Made by a program: the position numbers and the translations under genes. DNA of 64,000 nucleotides from Fragilariopsis cylindrus CCMP1102. Lineage: Eukaryota > Bacillariophyta > Bacillariophyceae > Bacillariales > Bacillariaceae. Every line of letters starts with the position of its first letter. Position 1 is the first letter of the stretch. Location: contig FMBT01000481.1 in NCBI GenBank assembly GCA_900095095.1, positions 17,331 through 81,330 of the forward strand. The letters run 5' to 3'. This document shows, piece after piece, positions 11,323 to 21,774 of the stretch. Under the pieces are notes generated by a model, which saw only the letters and a list, made by a program, of their open reading frames with translations, had not been told where the DNA came from and made no database searches.

Positions 11323-12371
11323 GCGAACATAACATTGCTATTCCAAGATAAAATTTGATCTTCTAGGGAATAAGCATTACTAATATTTTATAATTTATAT
11401 CAATCTTCACTCTGATATCTTAGTAGCATCGAATACTAATAAGATATTTCTACTATCTCTACCATTTGACTCTGTTTCGTATACTATTTCTTCTTCCTGC
11501 ACTGGAAAACTCCATTAATGTTATTGCTATTGTGCTATTTGTTAAAGTGAAAAGAGTGCTCAATGACTGTCAAATACCAGCAGAACGCTTGAACTTAGGT
11601 TGACGGCATAGTCATATATCCCCTGTCCTGTGAGAATGAAAGGAAGAAGAAAAAGTTGCACGTAAAAGCACAAATGATAAAGCCAGATGGAATACAGTGG
11701 TAAAACATATATGTTACTAGAATTGTCACCAGATCCACATTTAATAGGGTAGTGTCTACCCTTTACTCGCCCTCTTGTAAACATTACATTGATGTACGAA
11801 CAATTTCCAGCATTATATTATTATCTGAGTAGTTGTTTGTTTTGATAACTTACTTACTTCGTGTCTACATTCATATTAATGGTGGAAAATATTTGCATAC
11901 CACTAGCACTAGTTAGCTGGCATAATAATATATCACCATACTTGTACACTGACTACAATTGTAGTTGCTTCCTTCTGACATGAAATAATGCTCAACAGCC
12001 GTACGTGACTTACTAGTACTAACACAAGAAAAAAAGATACGTCTGTACGCGCATACGCCTGAATTTCGTTCTGGCAGTCATTCCGTCGGTCGATCTTTCC
12101 ATCGTAGACCAACCACAATAAAATCACATCACATCACAAAAATCTCGATGTTTTTGTGCTAGCTTTGTGATCGCAGACTGCACCACATACCGTACTTGTA
12201 CTGCTTAAAACCAATAGCTAAGAGGAGGGATATCAATACATCGACGTGCTATTCTTGCTGCCTAAGGTTTGTTCTAATATTCATCAATCTACATATCAAA
12301 GAAAAGGTTGAGATCAATTGTAAGGAGGCCAAATTTTCCTGGTTATATTATATAAATAAATAGTTTCAATT
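11323..12371. other. Intergenic, promoter side of NOP56
   Basis: No coding region or RNA gene seen. A TATA-like stretch (ttatattatataaataaa) ends about 10 bp before the NOP56 ATG. It may be the promoter or part of the 5' leader. Confidence 0.45.
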
Positions 12372-14131
12372 ATGGCAGACTCTAAAACACTATACACTCT
12401 ACTAGAGTGTGCAGCGGGTTATGCACTCTTTGAAGTTGTCGCATTTGAAGAAATCGGTAGCTTATTAGAGGGAAGTATGGACACCGTTACCGACATCAAA
12501 AGATTCGGTCGTGCTATCAAACTCAAAGCATTCTTACCATTCGAATCGGCTCAAATGGCGTTAGAGAATGCGAATGCAATTTCTGAACATGCCATGACGG
12601 AGGCATTACATGACTTTTTAGAAATGAACCTCCCTTTAAAATCAAAGAAATATTCCTTGGGTGTAATCGATCCAGGTCTTGCCACTGCCATCTCAGAGGG
12701 ACTAGGTGGTGTTTCGTGCCGTAGTGACGATACCGTTCGTGAAGTACTTCGTGGTTGTCGTACACACTTAAATACCTTCGTTAAGGGATTGGAGGGCGGT
12801 GCAGCTGAAAAGGCTCAACTTGGTTTAGGTCATTCCTATTCTCGTTCCAAGGTTAAGTTTAATCCTGCTCGGTCTGATAATATGATCATCCAGTCTATTG
12901 CATTATTAGATCAAATGGACAAGGATTTGAACACATTCGCCATGAGAGTTCGTGAATGGTATTCGTGGCACTTTCCAGAATTAAAGGATGTCGTCAAGGA
13001 TAATATTATGTTTGCTCGAGCAGCTGCGTATATTCAAGATAAGTCAACTATTTGTCCTGCCAAAAAGGGTGACGACGATGATGATGATGACGATGCGAAG
13101 GAGGACAAGTTACCCGGTCTGATCGAAATTATTGGTGATGAAGAAACCGCAAAGGCTGTACAGTCTGCTGCACGGACCAGTATGGGAATGGACTGTTCGG
13201 CTGTTGATATGGTGAACATAATTAATTTCACTCAACGGATGGTAAAATTGGCAGAATTCCGTAAGAATCTATCCAGTTACTTATCAGAAAAGATGGCTCT
13301 TGTTGCACCTAATCTTAGTACATTGATCGGAGATACCGTCGCAGCACGTCTTATCAGCAAGGTACGCAAAAAAAGAACAAAAAAATATTGAGGTTACCAC
13401 GCTTTATCCGATATTATAAATACCTTATTCATCATTCATCGACTCACTTTTTATCTTTTATTCTTTTTCGCATCCATTTTTGCTCATCTCTCACTTTCCT
13501 CTCAATCTTATTCCAGGCCGGTTCTTTGACTAACTTAGCCAAGGCTCCCGCATCAACGGTCCAAATCTTGGGTGCCGAAAAGGCACTCTTCCGTGCATTG
13601 AAGACGAAGGGTAACACACCCAAATATGGATTAATCTACCATTCAACATTTATTGGTCGTGCCGATGCTAAGAATAAGGGTCGGATATCACGTTATTTGG
13701 CCAACAAGTGTTCGATTGCAACCCGTATCGATTCCTTTTCGGACGAACCCACTCGTCTTTATGGAGAAAAGCTAAGAGAACAAGTAGAAGAACGTCTCAA
13801 GTTTTACGAAACGGGTGCAGCACCACGTCGTAACGTAGATGTTATGGAAGAAGTTGCCAAATCACTCAAGGTTGACGACGATGATGATGAGGAAATGAAG
13901 ACTCCAAGCAAGAGTAAGAAGGAAAAGAAGGAGAAATCAGCAAAGAAGGAAAAGAAATCAGCAAAGAAGGATAAGAAACGTAAAGCCGATGACGATGATG
14001 ACGAAGAAATGGCCGAATCGACACCGAAAAAATCCAAGGTAGATTCACCTAAGTCAGAAAAGAAATCCGAAAAGAAAGCTAAAAAGGAGAAGAAATCAGC
14101 CAAGAAGGAAAAAAGAAAGAGCAAGAGCTAA
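12372..14131 (+). CDS. NOP56: NOP56, box C/D snoRNP core protein, two exons
   Basis: Core subunit of the box C/D snoRNP that directs rRNA 2'-O-methylation and pre-rRNA processing in the nucleolus. Exon 1 is 12372-13361 and exon 2 is 13517-14131; the 155-bp intron is GT-AG and phase 0; the product is 534 residues. The N-terminal NOP5NT region holds [17 protein letters not shown]. The NOSIC/Nop domain includes [23 protein letters not shown] and, across the intron, [20 protein letters not shown], all diagnostic of Nop56/Nop58. In NOP56 the middle is normally shorter; here an acidic Asp run (about residues 236-243) interrupts it. The C-terminus is a Lys-rich tail with KKEKK repeats and two Asp/Glu blocks, typical of nucleolar proteins. 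The protein would act with NOP58, fibrillarin and SNU13. The call over NOP58 rests on the overall N-terminal pattern. Confidence 0.95.
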
Positions 14132-14406
14132 AACAGAACTTATTATTGTCTTATTACAGTGGGATACAAACTATTTACCTTATTAATTATTATTGCATAT
14201 TATTTTTTCTATCTTGATCGTAGTTTACCTTATAATCATTCTATACAATCCTTGTTGTTAAGTCAGAACCAACATGCAGTATGCGTAAACGATGCGATAT
14301 GATCAAGAGTCTATTTTATCCAATGTATTGTATAGCGTAATACACTACTACATTTGCAGTAATAAGCAAGTATATAAATGGAACTTATTATTATTATAAA
14401 TATTAT

Positions 14407-15630
14407 TTACTGCCGACCAAGCCTTAATTTCATAACAGCCAAAGGTGAGTAAATTGCCGAATCACATCGAGCACAAGCCAATAGATGAGCATTAGGATGG
14501 AAGGCAATTTCATCCGCACCTGGCGCGTTCCGGTCTACACCACCACCACCACCTCCTCCTCCTCCTCCTCCTCGGCTATTATTATTTCTACTAGAATTAT
14601 CGGTCATTGATACCTTCCCAACAAATTCACCAGTATTGGATATTGCAATGTCGATATTATTTTCTTCTGTACTCGTTGCGACGATATGAGAATCATACGA
14701 GAAGGATACGCTCCGTATAAATCGACTACAACGAGTGATTGTTGATGAACATACCATAGAATTTACATCCCAAAGTCCAACAAGTGCATCCCCACCACCA
14801 GTTGCAAGCCTGGACCCGTCACGGCTAAAACACAATGAATAAATCGGTCCCGTATGAGCAGGATATACGTATTTCTTATTATTGCTATGATTCTGTTTTT
14901 TATTGTTGGTAGCGGTTGTGGTGACGTCGTTGTTGTTGTTTGGATCGTCATTTTCTTGTGACGGTGGTCCTTCTTCCCAATTCCATACCGTTAACTCCCC
15001 ATATCCATCCTCAGATGTTGCTGCTACCAAATGATCACCAGACGGTGAGAAGATACATGCATCGACGATTTTTGGTCGTAATTTAAATGTCTTCACGAAT
15101 GGTGAATTCGAACCCTTATAGACTTGATTTGGAGTAGAACTACTACTAGAACTTAGTTTTCGAATATCAACAATATGAACAACACTATTTCGTTCCGTGA
15201 CGGCTAGTAAATGAGATTTTGATTCTATTGGTGACCATGCTATATCGATCGCACCACCATTCTTTTGTAGATCAATCTGTCCCATTGATTTTGTATTATT
15301 TGATGATCGTACATCCCATAATTTGACCATCGAATCGATACCTGTTGTTGTTGCTACAAGATAATCTTGTGTTGAATGGAACCGTACCCGATCAACTGCA
15401 GATGGTATAACAACAAATTCCCGAAGTGTTGATGCAGCAGCTGCTGCTGATGATGAATTTGATGCATTCGATAACAAATCCGACGTCGCATATATACGTG
15501 TGTTCCTATCAGAGCACCCGAGAGCGAGATACGTACCGCTGGAATTCCAGCTAACGCTACGAGCGTTGATCCTATTGCTGATACCACATTCGTATGATAC
15601 AGTAGATTCTAATTTGTTAAATATCGTCAT
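14407..15630 (-). CDS. THOC3: WD40 protein, THO complex subunit 3 (TEX1/THOC3)
   Basis: A 407-residue WD40 beta-propeller with no intron. Repeat cores visible are RSVSWNSSGTYLALGCSDRN near residue 25, MVKLWDVR near 105, IDIAWSP near 130, SLCFSRDGSRLATGGGDALV near 275 followed by GLWDVNSMVC, and RSVSFSYDSHIVATSTEENN near 310. The 'ATGGGDALVGLWDV' followed by 'IRSVSFSYD' and 'IDIA' matches THOC3 rather than a generic WD protein. In other eukaryotes THOC3 belongs to the THO/TREX complex that couples transcription to mRNA export. Two low-complexity insertions are present: an Asn/Lys-rich loop (residues 230-255) and a Gly run of 11 (about residue 357). The gene is convergent with NOP56, and their stop codons are about 275 bp apart. 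Confidence 0.82.
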   Translation of the reverse strand: MTIFNKLESTVSYECGISNRINARSVSWNSSGTYLALGCSDRNTRIYATSDLLSNASNSSSAAAAASTLREFVVIPSAVDRVRFHSTQDYLVATTTGIDSMVKLWDVRSSNNTKSMGQIDLQKNGGAIDIAWSPIESKSHLLAVTERNSVVHIVDIRKLSSSSSSTPNQVYKGSNSPFVKTFKLRPKIVDACIFSPSGDHLVAATSEDGYGELTVWNWEEGPPSQENDDPNNNNDVTTTATNNKKQNHSNNKKYVYPAHTGPIYSLCFSRDGSRLATGGGDALVGLWDVNSMVCSSTITRCSRFIRSVSFSYDSHIVATSTEENNIDIAISNTGEFVGKVSMTDNSSRNNNSRGGGGGGGGGGGVDRNAPGADEIAFHPNAHLLACARCDSAIYSPLAVMKLRLGRQ

Positions 15631-16023
15631 CTTATCTGTTGCAATAGAAACACTATGGTGGTCTGTTCTCTCTTGCTATATATGATTATTGTTGTTGTTG
15701 TTGTTGTTGCGTGTTGCTTGTTATTGAATTTAGTCCCGTTTTATTCAGTCACAGTCATAAATAAAAATGGACTCCTCTGGACCATCCTATTTTAGTCCCG
15801 TGTTCAAATCACGAACAAGGGATGTCGCCGATCGGCGTACTTTATCACGACTAAATATTTATTCATTCATTCATTCATTCGAACGGATGCTTTATTGTTC
15901 TTATTTCATATATATGATGATGACGAAGGACAACACAAAAGCTCATTATTTATTCTATCGACCGACTCCACTAGAATTGCTCCACAATACACGAACCAAC
16001 ATATTACATACTGAAATCAAAAA

Positions 16024-17202
16024 ATGACGAACGAACCAGAAGCGGAAGGAGATTTACCGAAACTTATCATTACTTTCCGAGGGAAGAAACGTGGTGACGA
16101 CTTTATTTGGAATAAAAGAACAACAATAATATCAGAAGTCAAATCATATCTAGCAGTATCACCACCTTCGTATATCGACGGAGGACGAGGCGAAGAAGAA
16201 GCAGAGATGATAATAGGAATGCAACCATCCGATGTGAAACTTATATATAAAGGAAAGATCCTTTCAGATGACTCAGCAAATCTTTACAATTCACTAATCG
16301 GTGATCCTTCTCAGAAGACACATAACAACATTAAGAAAAAAACGATACGGTTAATGGCAATGGCAATGTCCAAACAAGAAGTGAAACGAAATGATGATGC
16401 GTTCCATGAGGCAAAAATCAATGCACCAAGAATAAGAGATGATCTTACCTCTAATGGAAAGGCTGCTATAGTAGCAAGGCAACGACAAGGAAGAAAGATG
16501 TTACAACAAGCTTCGAAAAACGATTTAAGGAGTAGATCTCACTCTAACGTTAGTTATGGATTTAATCATATTGAGACACTGCCAATGTTACCAGACCAGG
16601 AGAAAGCAAAACAAATACTTCATTCACTTTCAACTGATCCAGGAATTTTAGCATGTATGACAAAACATAAATGGAATGTTGGTTGTCTTTCTGAATTATA
16701 TCCCGAAGGTAAAGTTGGTGAATCAGAAGTATGTGTTATGGGATTAAATCAAAACAAAGGACAAAAAATCTTATTACGACTACGGACGGATGACCTAAAG
16801 GGGTTTCGTAAAATATTAAGTATCCGTAAAGTATTATTTCATGAATTGGCACATAATATCCATTCCGATCATGATAATAAATTTTATAAATTAATGAGAC
16901 AAATTGAAAGTGAATGTAATGATTTAGACTGGACGAAGGGTGGTCATTATTCTTCGGCCTCGTCGTCGCCGTCGTTACAAACTACTGATGGATCAGCATC
17001 ATCATTATTTTCAGGAGGTACTTATGTTCTTGGTACAGCAATAGACAACAGCATCAACGATAATTCATCGTCAGACGGACATCATCCTCATCAATTATCG
17101 TTACTGCCAACACGAGAACTTGCAGCTAGAGCTGCGATGAAACGTCTTAGTGATGAAGAACAGGAGATTCAAGAAGCTTGTGGTTGTTATCAAGGTTCAT
17201 AA
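16024..17202 (+). CDS. Ubiquitin-like / WLM-domain metalloprotease (Wss1-like)
   Basis: A 392-residue protein with two recognisable parts. Residues 10-115 look like a ubiquitin-like domain (LIITFRGKKRGDDF ... KLIYKGKILSD). Residues 195-310 match a WLM domain with the zinc metalloprotease motif HELAHN (HELAH at 273-277) followed by HSDHDNKFYKLMRQI, giving the third ligand region. The combination of N-terminal UBL and WLM is known from fungal and plant relatives of Wss1/SPRTN, which cleave DNA-protein crosslinks or SUMO/ubiquitin conjugates. That role is inferred from family only. The C-terminus has a Ser-rich linker and ends EEQEIQEACGCYQGS, which could be a peptide-binding tail. No intron. 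The THOC3 gene lies upstream in the opposite direction, so about 390 bp form a shared divergent promoter. Confidence 0.85.
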   Translation: MTNEPEAEGDLPKLIITFRGKKRGDDFIWNKRTTIISEVKSYLAVSPPSYIDGGRGEEEAEMIIGMQPSDVKLIYKGKILSDDSANLYNSLIGDPSQKTHNNIKKKTIRLMAMAMSKQEVKRNDDAFHEAKINAPRIRDDLTSNGKAAIVARQRQGRKMLQQASKNDLRSRSHSNVSYGFNHIETLPMLPDQEKAKQILHSLSTDPGILACMTKHKWNVGCLSELYPEGKVGESEVCVMGLNQNKGQKILLRLRTDDLKGFRKILSIRKVLFHELAHNIHSDHDNKFYKLMRQIESECNDLDWTKGGHYSSASSSPSLQTTDGSASSLFSGGTYVLGTAIDNSINDNSSSDGHHPHQLSLLPTRELAARAAMKRLSDEEQEIQEACGCYQGS

Positions 17203-17609
17203 CAAGGTTCATAACATCATATTAATTCTGAAAGCAAGACTGCAACGACAACAACAACTTTAGCAAATAATGGAAGATGATGACAATATGAGTTAATGTC
17301 CAATATCATGATTGGAAACTTCTTATTATAGAAGTAGAAAATGCGCAACATTATCTTATTTTAGAAATTGAAATAAGCGTTTTGTGTGTAATCTAAATTA
17401 AAATTGTTTTCGTCTATTAATTTTACATTTGGCTTACTTAAATTATAGTGCAGTTATTGAAAAATGTAGTAGTATACGAGTGAATTTATTGATACACATA
17501 TATATATATCTATATACATATACATCAGATATTTTATCCAGTCAATACTTATTTTAAACTGATACCACGTATTCAGCAGTTACTTTGAACAATTATTCCT
17601 AGTGGGAAT

Positions 17610-18671
17610 TCAATACTCTTTGAAATTGATACCGTCCTCGTAACTTTGGTATATGTTTCCGTCGAATTCGTCGAATTCGTCGAATTCATATTCTTCGTCG
17701 TCAGCAAGTTCTACCGTATCAATTGTTATGTTAAGTAGTTTATCATCAGTTGGAAGCTCATCATCGTCATCATAGTCAACTATATCCTTGTTGTTGTAGT
17801 ATTCATTGAATATTTCGTTGTCATCATCATCATCGCCGTCTTCATCTGATGAACTAGCAATGAATAATGATTCATATAATTCCGAATCCTTGTTAATAAC
17901 AAAGTTAGAATGGTTTCGTTGTTGTTGTTGTTGTTGCTGCTGCTGCTGCGGTTGCCTTGCATGATACTGCTGAACATCATCCTCACCAACATCATTATCC
18001 ATGACATTATCCATGATATCTTCGTTGTTGTTACTGTTGTTGTTGCCGTAGGTTCCCTTCAAATTTGTTGTAAAGTCATCAGCACCACCAGTAGTATATC
18101 CAGACGATAACGGCGGCATTATTTTACTATAGCTATTACTACTAGCATCATCGTCTTGTAACAATTGTAAATCAGAAGCAGATAAAGTTGTATCACTCAT
18201 ATCGTCGTGTGTAACGTCATTCGTTAAATCTATCAGAGTTGCCTCACAAGATGTATTCATAGGTGAAACTCGTATAATTGCTTTTGTAGTAAGAAGAGTG
18301 GTAACATACGACGATTTCGACTCGTCATCGTCATTGTTGTCGTCACGCCTATGACGATCGATATGTTTGTGTTTCTTTGATGTCTTCCTTCTGAAAGAAT
18401 CACGTAATTTTGAGATCATCTTGACATTGTCCTTGTCATTCTTATTCTTTTTATTCTCTTTCGAAGAAGTGCTGCTACCGCTACCGCTACCGCTACCACT
18501 TCCACCAATAATGCGTTTCTTCAACGACCAACTACGACTCTTGCTTCTTTGTGGATGTGAATGTGGATCTTGATCTTTCTGATCAGCATCTTCTTCGGCT
18601 TCCACAATAAGGATGAATTCTTTCCTCTTACCCTTACTGAATATTGTTTTCCTCGTTATCGTATTCATCAT
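17610..18671 (-). CDS. Hypothetical acidic polyQ/Asp-rich protein
   Basis: No known domain. The frame is open to 19085, but the part above 18671 looks like 5' leader with poor composition. The tandem ATG at 18671/18668 starts a coherent product of 353 residues. It begins basic (KTIFSKGKRKEFILIVEAEED), continues with a Ser/Gly linker (GSGSGSGSGSS) and a Lys/Arg-rich stretch (RRKTSKKHKHIDRHRR) that could be nuclear targeting. It then turns strongly acidic, with a run of ten Gln, Asn runs and an EFDEFDEFDG triplet near the end. The Gln and Asp runs are coded by microsatellites (tgttgttg, cgtcgaatt). It may be intrinsically disordered and transcription-related, but nothing proves that. Confidence 0.5.
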   Translation of the reverse strand: MMNTITRKTIFSKGKRKEFILIVEAEEDADQKDQDPHSHPQRSKSRSWSLKKRIIGGSGSGSGSGSSTSSKENKKNKNDKDNVKMISKLRDSFRRKTSKKHKHIDRHRRDDNNDDDESKSSYVTTLLTTKAIIRVSPMNTSCEATLIDLTNDVTHDDMSDTTLSASDLQLLQDDDASSNSYSKIMPPLSSGYTTGGADDFTTNLKGTYGNNNSNNNEDIMDNVMDNDVGEDDVQQYHARQPQQQQQQQQQQRNHSNFVINKDSELYESLFIASSSDEDGDDDDDNEIFNEYYNNKDIVDYDDDDELPTDDKLLNITIDTVELADDEEYEFDEFDEFDGNIYQSYEDGINFKEY

Positions 18672-19857
18672 GATCTTTCGCCGATTGATCTTTATTTTCC
18701 TACAGTATACAGGGTTGTACACAACTGAAATTATATATGTGTCATAAAGCGAAAAAGATCCACATCGATAGCATAGTATGCCATATACAAGAGTGTACAA
18801 TGCAGGGCAGGGCAGGGCAGGGCACACGATGTCATTGCTTCTGTGTTGTTGATGTGCGAGCGAAACTATAAGATCTGAGTTTGCCTCCCATTTTGTTGGA
18901 TGTTGGTTTATTTTCGCGGCAAAGAACAATGCAAGTGTGAATCGCCTACCGAGTTTTTCCACGTATTTTCCCGCGGTAAGCGAGTACGCCAAGCTTTTCA
19001 GTACGCGATATCCAAAAATATTGTATGATTCCAACAATACACGGTAGGTAACAAAAAATAAGAGCTTCCCAACTATGAAGTACAATCAATTATTGTCTAA
19101 TGCAATACATTCTTCATGATCTGATAGATTATTACGAGTAGAGTCAGTTGGTTTGCTAGTTGACTAGATATGATGACAAATTATGTATGCTCACAACAAC
19201 AACAACTGTTCTGCTAGACGGCACAAGAGAAACACCACCACAACGTCTTGTCCTACCTATCATCACACTTAGGATGTAACCAATTAATAATGTATCTTTT
19301 TGATTGATGTTTAAAGAAGGTACACAAGTTGACAAGCGTTTGTCTGTTTTCTATGAGTCAAATCTTAGAGCACAGAAATGTGCATTTTATTTTATTTTTA
19401 AAGCTGGCATTTACATTCTTTTGGTTAGGTCCTTTCATCTCTCTCATTTTTGGTAGTATTTTTTTCCTAGTGTGATGGTATGGCTCTGACACCACAAATT
19501 TTTGATACAGGGCCTATAGGTTAAATTGGATAGGACTCTGTATGATAATATACTACAGTAAGTAGGTAATCAATTTGAATTCATCGATTGGGTGGGGGAG
19601 CGGAAATATCTAAGCAATCTTGATCAATTTTTATTTTCGCGCAATCTTTGGTTTTTACAGAGGAGTTTATGTGTTATGATATGTTAATCATGTTATATTG
19701 TGTTGTCATCAAAAAATCGCCATTGCACTGTGAACTTTAGATAAGTAGACAAGTACTTCTTTTAATAAATATAATAGCTACTCAAACCGAAAGCATCTTC
19801 TCATACGAACGTATCAGGGCTACGCGTGATCAGAGACTTATATATAAGCAACAAATC
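18672..19857. other. Intergenic between divergent genes
   Basis: No gene recognised. A short gggca repeat (four to five copies) lies near 18806-18825. The stretch 19090-19857 is AT-rich unique DNA that probably contains the ArfGAP gene promoter. Confidence 0.45.
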
Positions 19858-20280
19858 ATGACGTCGACTTCGGCGGCAACTTCTATGTTACGAGACGATC
19901 AAAAAATTGTCAAATCATTAGAGGGGAATAATATATGTGCTGATTGTGAACAAACAAATCCAACATGGTGTAGTGTTAGTTTTGGTATATTATTATGCTT
20001 AGAATGTTCTGGGAAACATCGTGGATTAGGTACACACATTTCTTTCGTTCGAAGTTTAGATATGGATTCTTTCTCTGCAAAACAAATCCAAGTGCTGAAA
20101 ATTGGTGGTAACAAACAATGTAATTCGTATTTACAGGACCAACACACACAGCAACAGCCTCAGCAACAAAAGAAAACACTACTACGGATGATTTTACTAC
20201 ACTGCTTTACCAATCCCACAACGAAAAAGAATAGTTCAAGGGGAAAATATGACAAACCATTGCTGAACTTTATAAATTGA
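19858..20280 (+). CDS. ArfGAP domain (N-terminal open frame)
   Basis: The first 100 residues are a clear ArfGAP zinc domain. CADC near residue 27 and CLEC, 16 residues on, give the CX2CX16CX2C ligands. They are followed by CX4R (CSGKHRG), which holds the catalytic arginine, then GTHISFVRSLDMDSF and GGNKQCNSYL. Such proteins stimulate GTP hydrolysis by Arf GTPases in vesicle traffic. After the domain the frame runs into a Gln-rich stretch (QQQPQQQKK) and stops at 20280. In the frame that starts at 20253, the sequence continues as IAELYKLKLKARVEG-PEPTELP, which is the normal end of an ArfGAP domain (AELYKxKLKARVEG). The break is therefore a one-base shift near 20256-20259, either real or an assembly error. 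The domain identification is firm; the gene end is not. Confidence 0.8.
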   Translation: MTSTSAATSMLRDDQKIVKSLEGNNICADCEQTNPTWCSVSFGILLCLECSGKHRGLGTHISFVRSLDMDSFSAKQIQVLKIGGNKQCNSYLQDQHTQQQPQQQKKTLLRMILLHCFTNPTTKKNSSRGKYDKPLLNFIN

Positions 20281-21612
20281 AACTGAAGGCACGAGTCGAG
20301 GGAAATCCTGAACCTACAGAATTACCGGTAGGAAAACTACGCAACGTACTTCTTCTTCTTCTCCAGCAGCAAGGTGGCTCATCTCAACGACCTCCTTCCA
20401 ATAGATTTGTTAATTCTACTCCGCAACCTTTTCTATATTCAATCATTTCAGCGTACAAATTTTTGTTTGTTTCGTCTCCATCGTATTATGGAACAATGAT
20501 ACTCAATAATATTCGTGATGACAAACCTTGGTTGTATAGAGGTGGTTTAGCTTTATTTGGTGGATTAATAGGAATGGCATCAACAAAAATAGCAACAACT
20601 TATGCAACTGTAGCATCATCAACAACAACAACAACAACACCAACAGCGCGGTATTATTATGGTGCTCAAATTATTTCCTGTGGAGTAATAGGAATTATTA
20701 CATTTATATCATTGATTTATATACCATTATCATTAGCATACGCATTCCAGAAGAAACGATTACCAGCCTATAAATCATCTGTTAATGATTATACACAACG
20801 ATGTATGAATATGAGAGCGAAACGTAATAAGGGATATGAAGTTTTCTTTCCACCAAATGTAAGTTAAATGGCTCTTTACTGTACAACAACACAATGTGTG
20901 AAAATGAAATGATATCGTATCGTGCCGTCTCATGCGCTCAAAACTACATCTAATGATGGGCTCTTTTCTATTTTGAGTATAGGTTACTATAGGCGATTCC
21001 GTTGAAAAAGCATTGATATTTTATCCTGGTATATTAGTTGATCATATGGCATATGCGATGATATTAGGGAAGTTAAGTGATATGGGTATATTAGTATTAC
21101 TGGTTAATGCTGAACCGAATCGTGTATGTTCTGAAATTGCATCAATAGATCATATTAAAAGATTACGATTTGAAATTTCAACATTAATGGATATTACTGT
21201 CAAAGAATGGATTCTAGGAGGACACTCACTGGGTGGAATAATATCATCTAGTTTGTTTATTAAGGACGACGTTGTTGTTGATGATATTCATATCACTCGT
21301 TTAGTCCAATGGGCAACACCCGATTCTTTAAATTTGCGACGAGATGGAAGCGGTTTAAGATCAGTTTTAAGAGTAAATGGTAGTTGTGATGGTATTATTG
21401 TACCATCTGATAAGGGTATAATATATTCTCAATCAAAGGTTCCAAAGGATTGTACGTTAAAAGTTATAACTATACAGAATGGGAATCATTCTGGGTTCGC
21501 TCATTATGGACCTCAATTCTTCCCAAATCCAGATTGGGAAAGAGGAATCACATTAGATGAACAGCAAACTCAAATTGTGCAAATTACTTCTGACTACATA
21601 CTTGAAAAATAA
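20253..21612 (+). CDS. ArfGAP tail joined to membrane alpha/beta-hydrolase, two exons
   Basis: Exon 20253-20858, GT-AG intron 20859-20982, exon 20983-21612, with phase kept. The first 30 codons complete the ArfGAP domain upstream. If the frame were repaired, ArfGAP and hydrolase would be one protein. If not, the first ATG for a separate hydrolase is 20496. Two hydrophobic segments follow (WLYRGGLALFGGLIGMA and GIITFISLIYIPLSLAYAF), then an alpha/beta-hydrolase domain. Its parts are FYPGILVDHMAYAM, the nucleophile elbow GGHSLGG (Ser codon at 21226), WATPDS and a late His in NGNHSGFAHYGPQ. The domain looks like the small Abhydrolase_5 type; the substrate is unknown. The protein would be membrane-bound with the hydrolase after the second segment. 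An ArfGAP-hydrolase fusion is not a domain pairing I know. Confidence 0.65.
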
Positions 21613-21774
21613 AAACCGAAATAAAACGAAAGAATCTAGACTGAGTAACGAACCGAATATTTGAATAAATACTGCACACAACGTAAAATTTAGTTTTCTT
21701 AAGACAAGTTTAAAATTGTGTTTGCAAATTACAGCTGGTGCTTTATTCTTGAAGTGCTACTACGGATACTTTTT

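Noticed and set aside
13362-13516. Intronic snoRNA in the NOP56 intron, as in animals
   Set aside because: No box C (RUGAUGA) and box D (CUGA) pair with closing stem is visible in the 155-bp intron.
13804-14124. Phe/Ser-rich minus frame opposite the NOP56 tail
   Set aside because: Shadow of the Lys-rich (aagaag) coding repeats.
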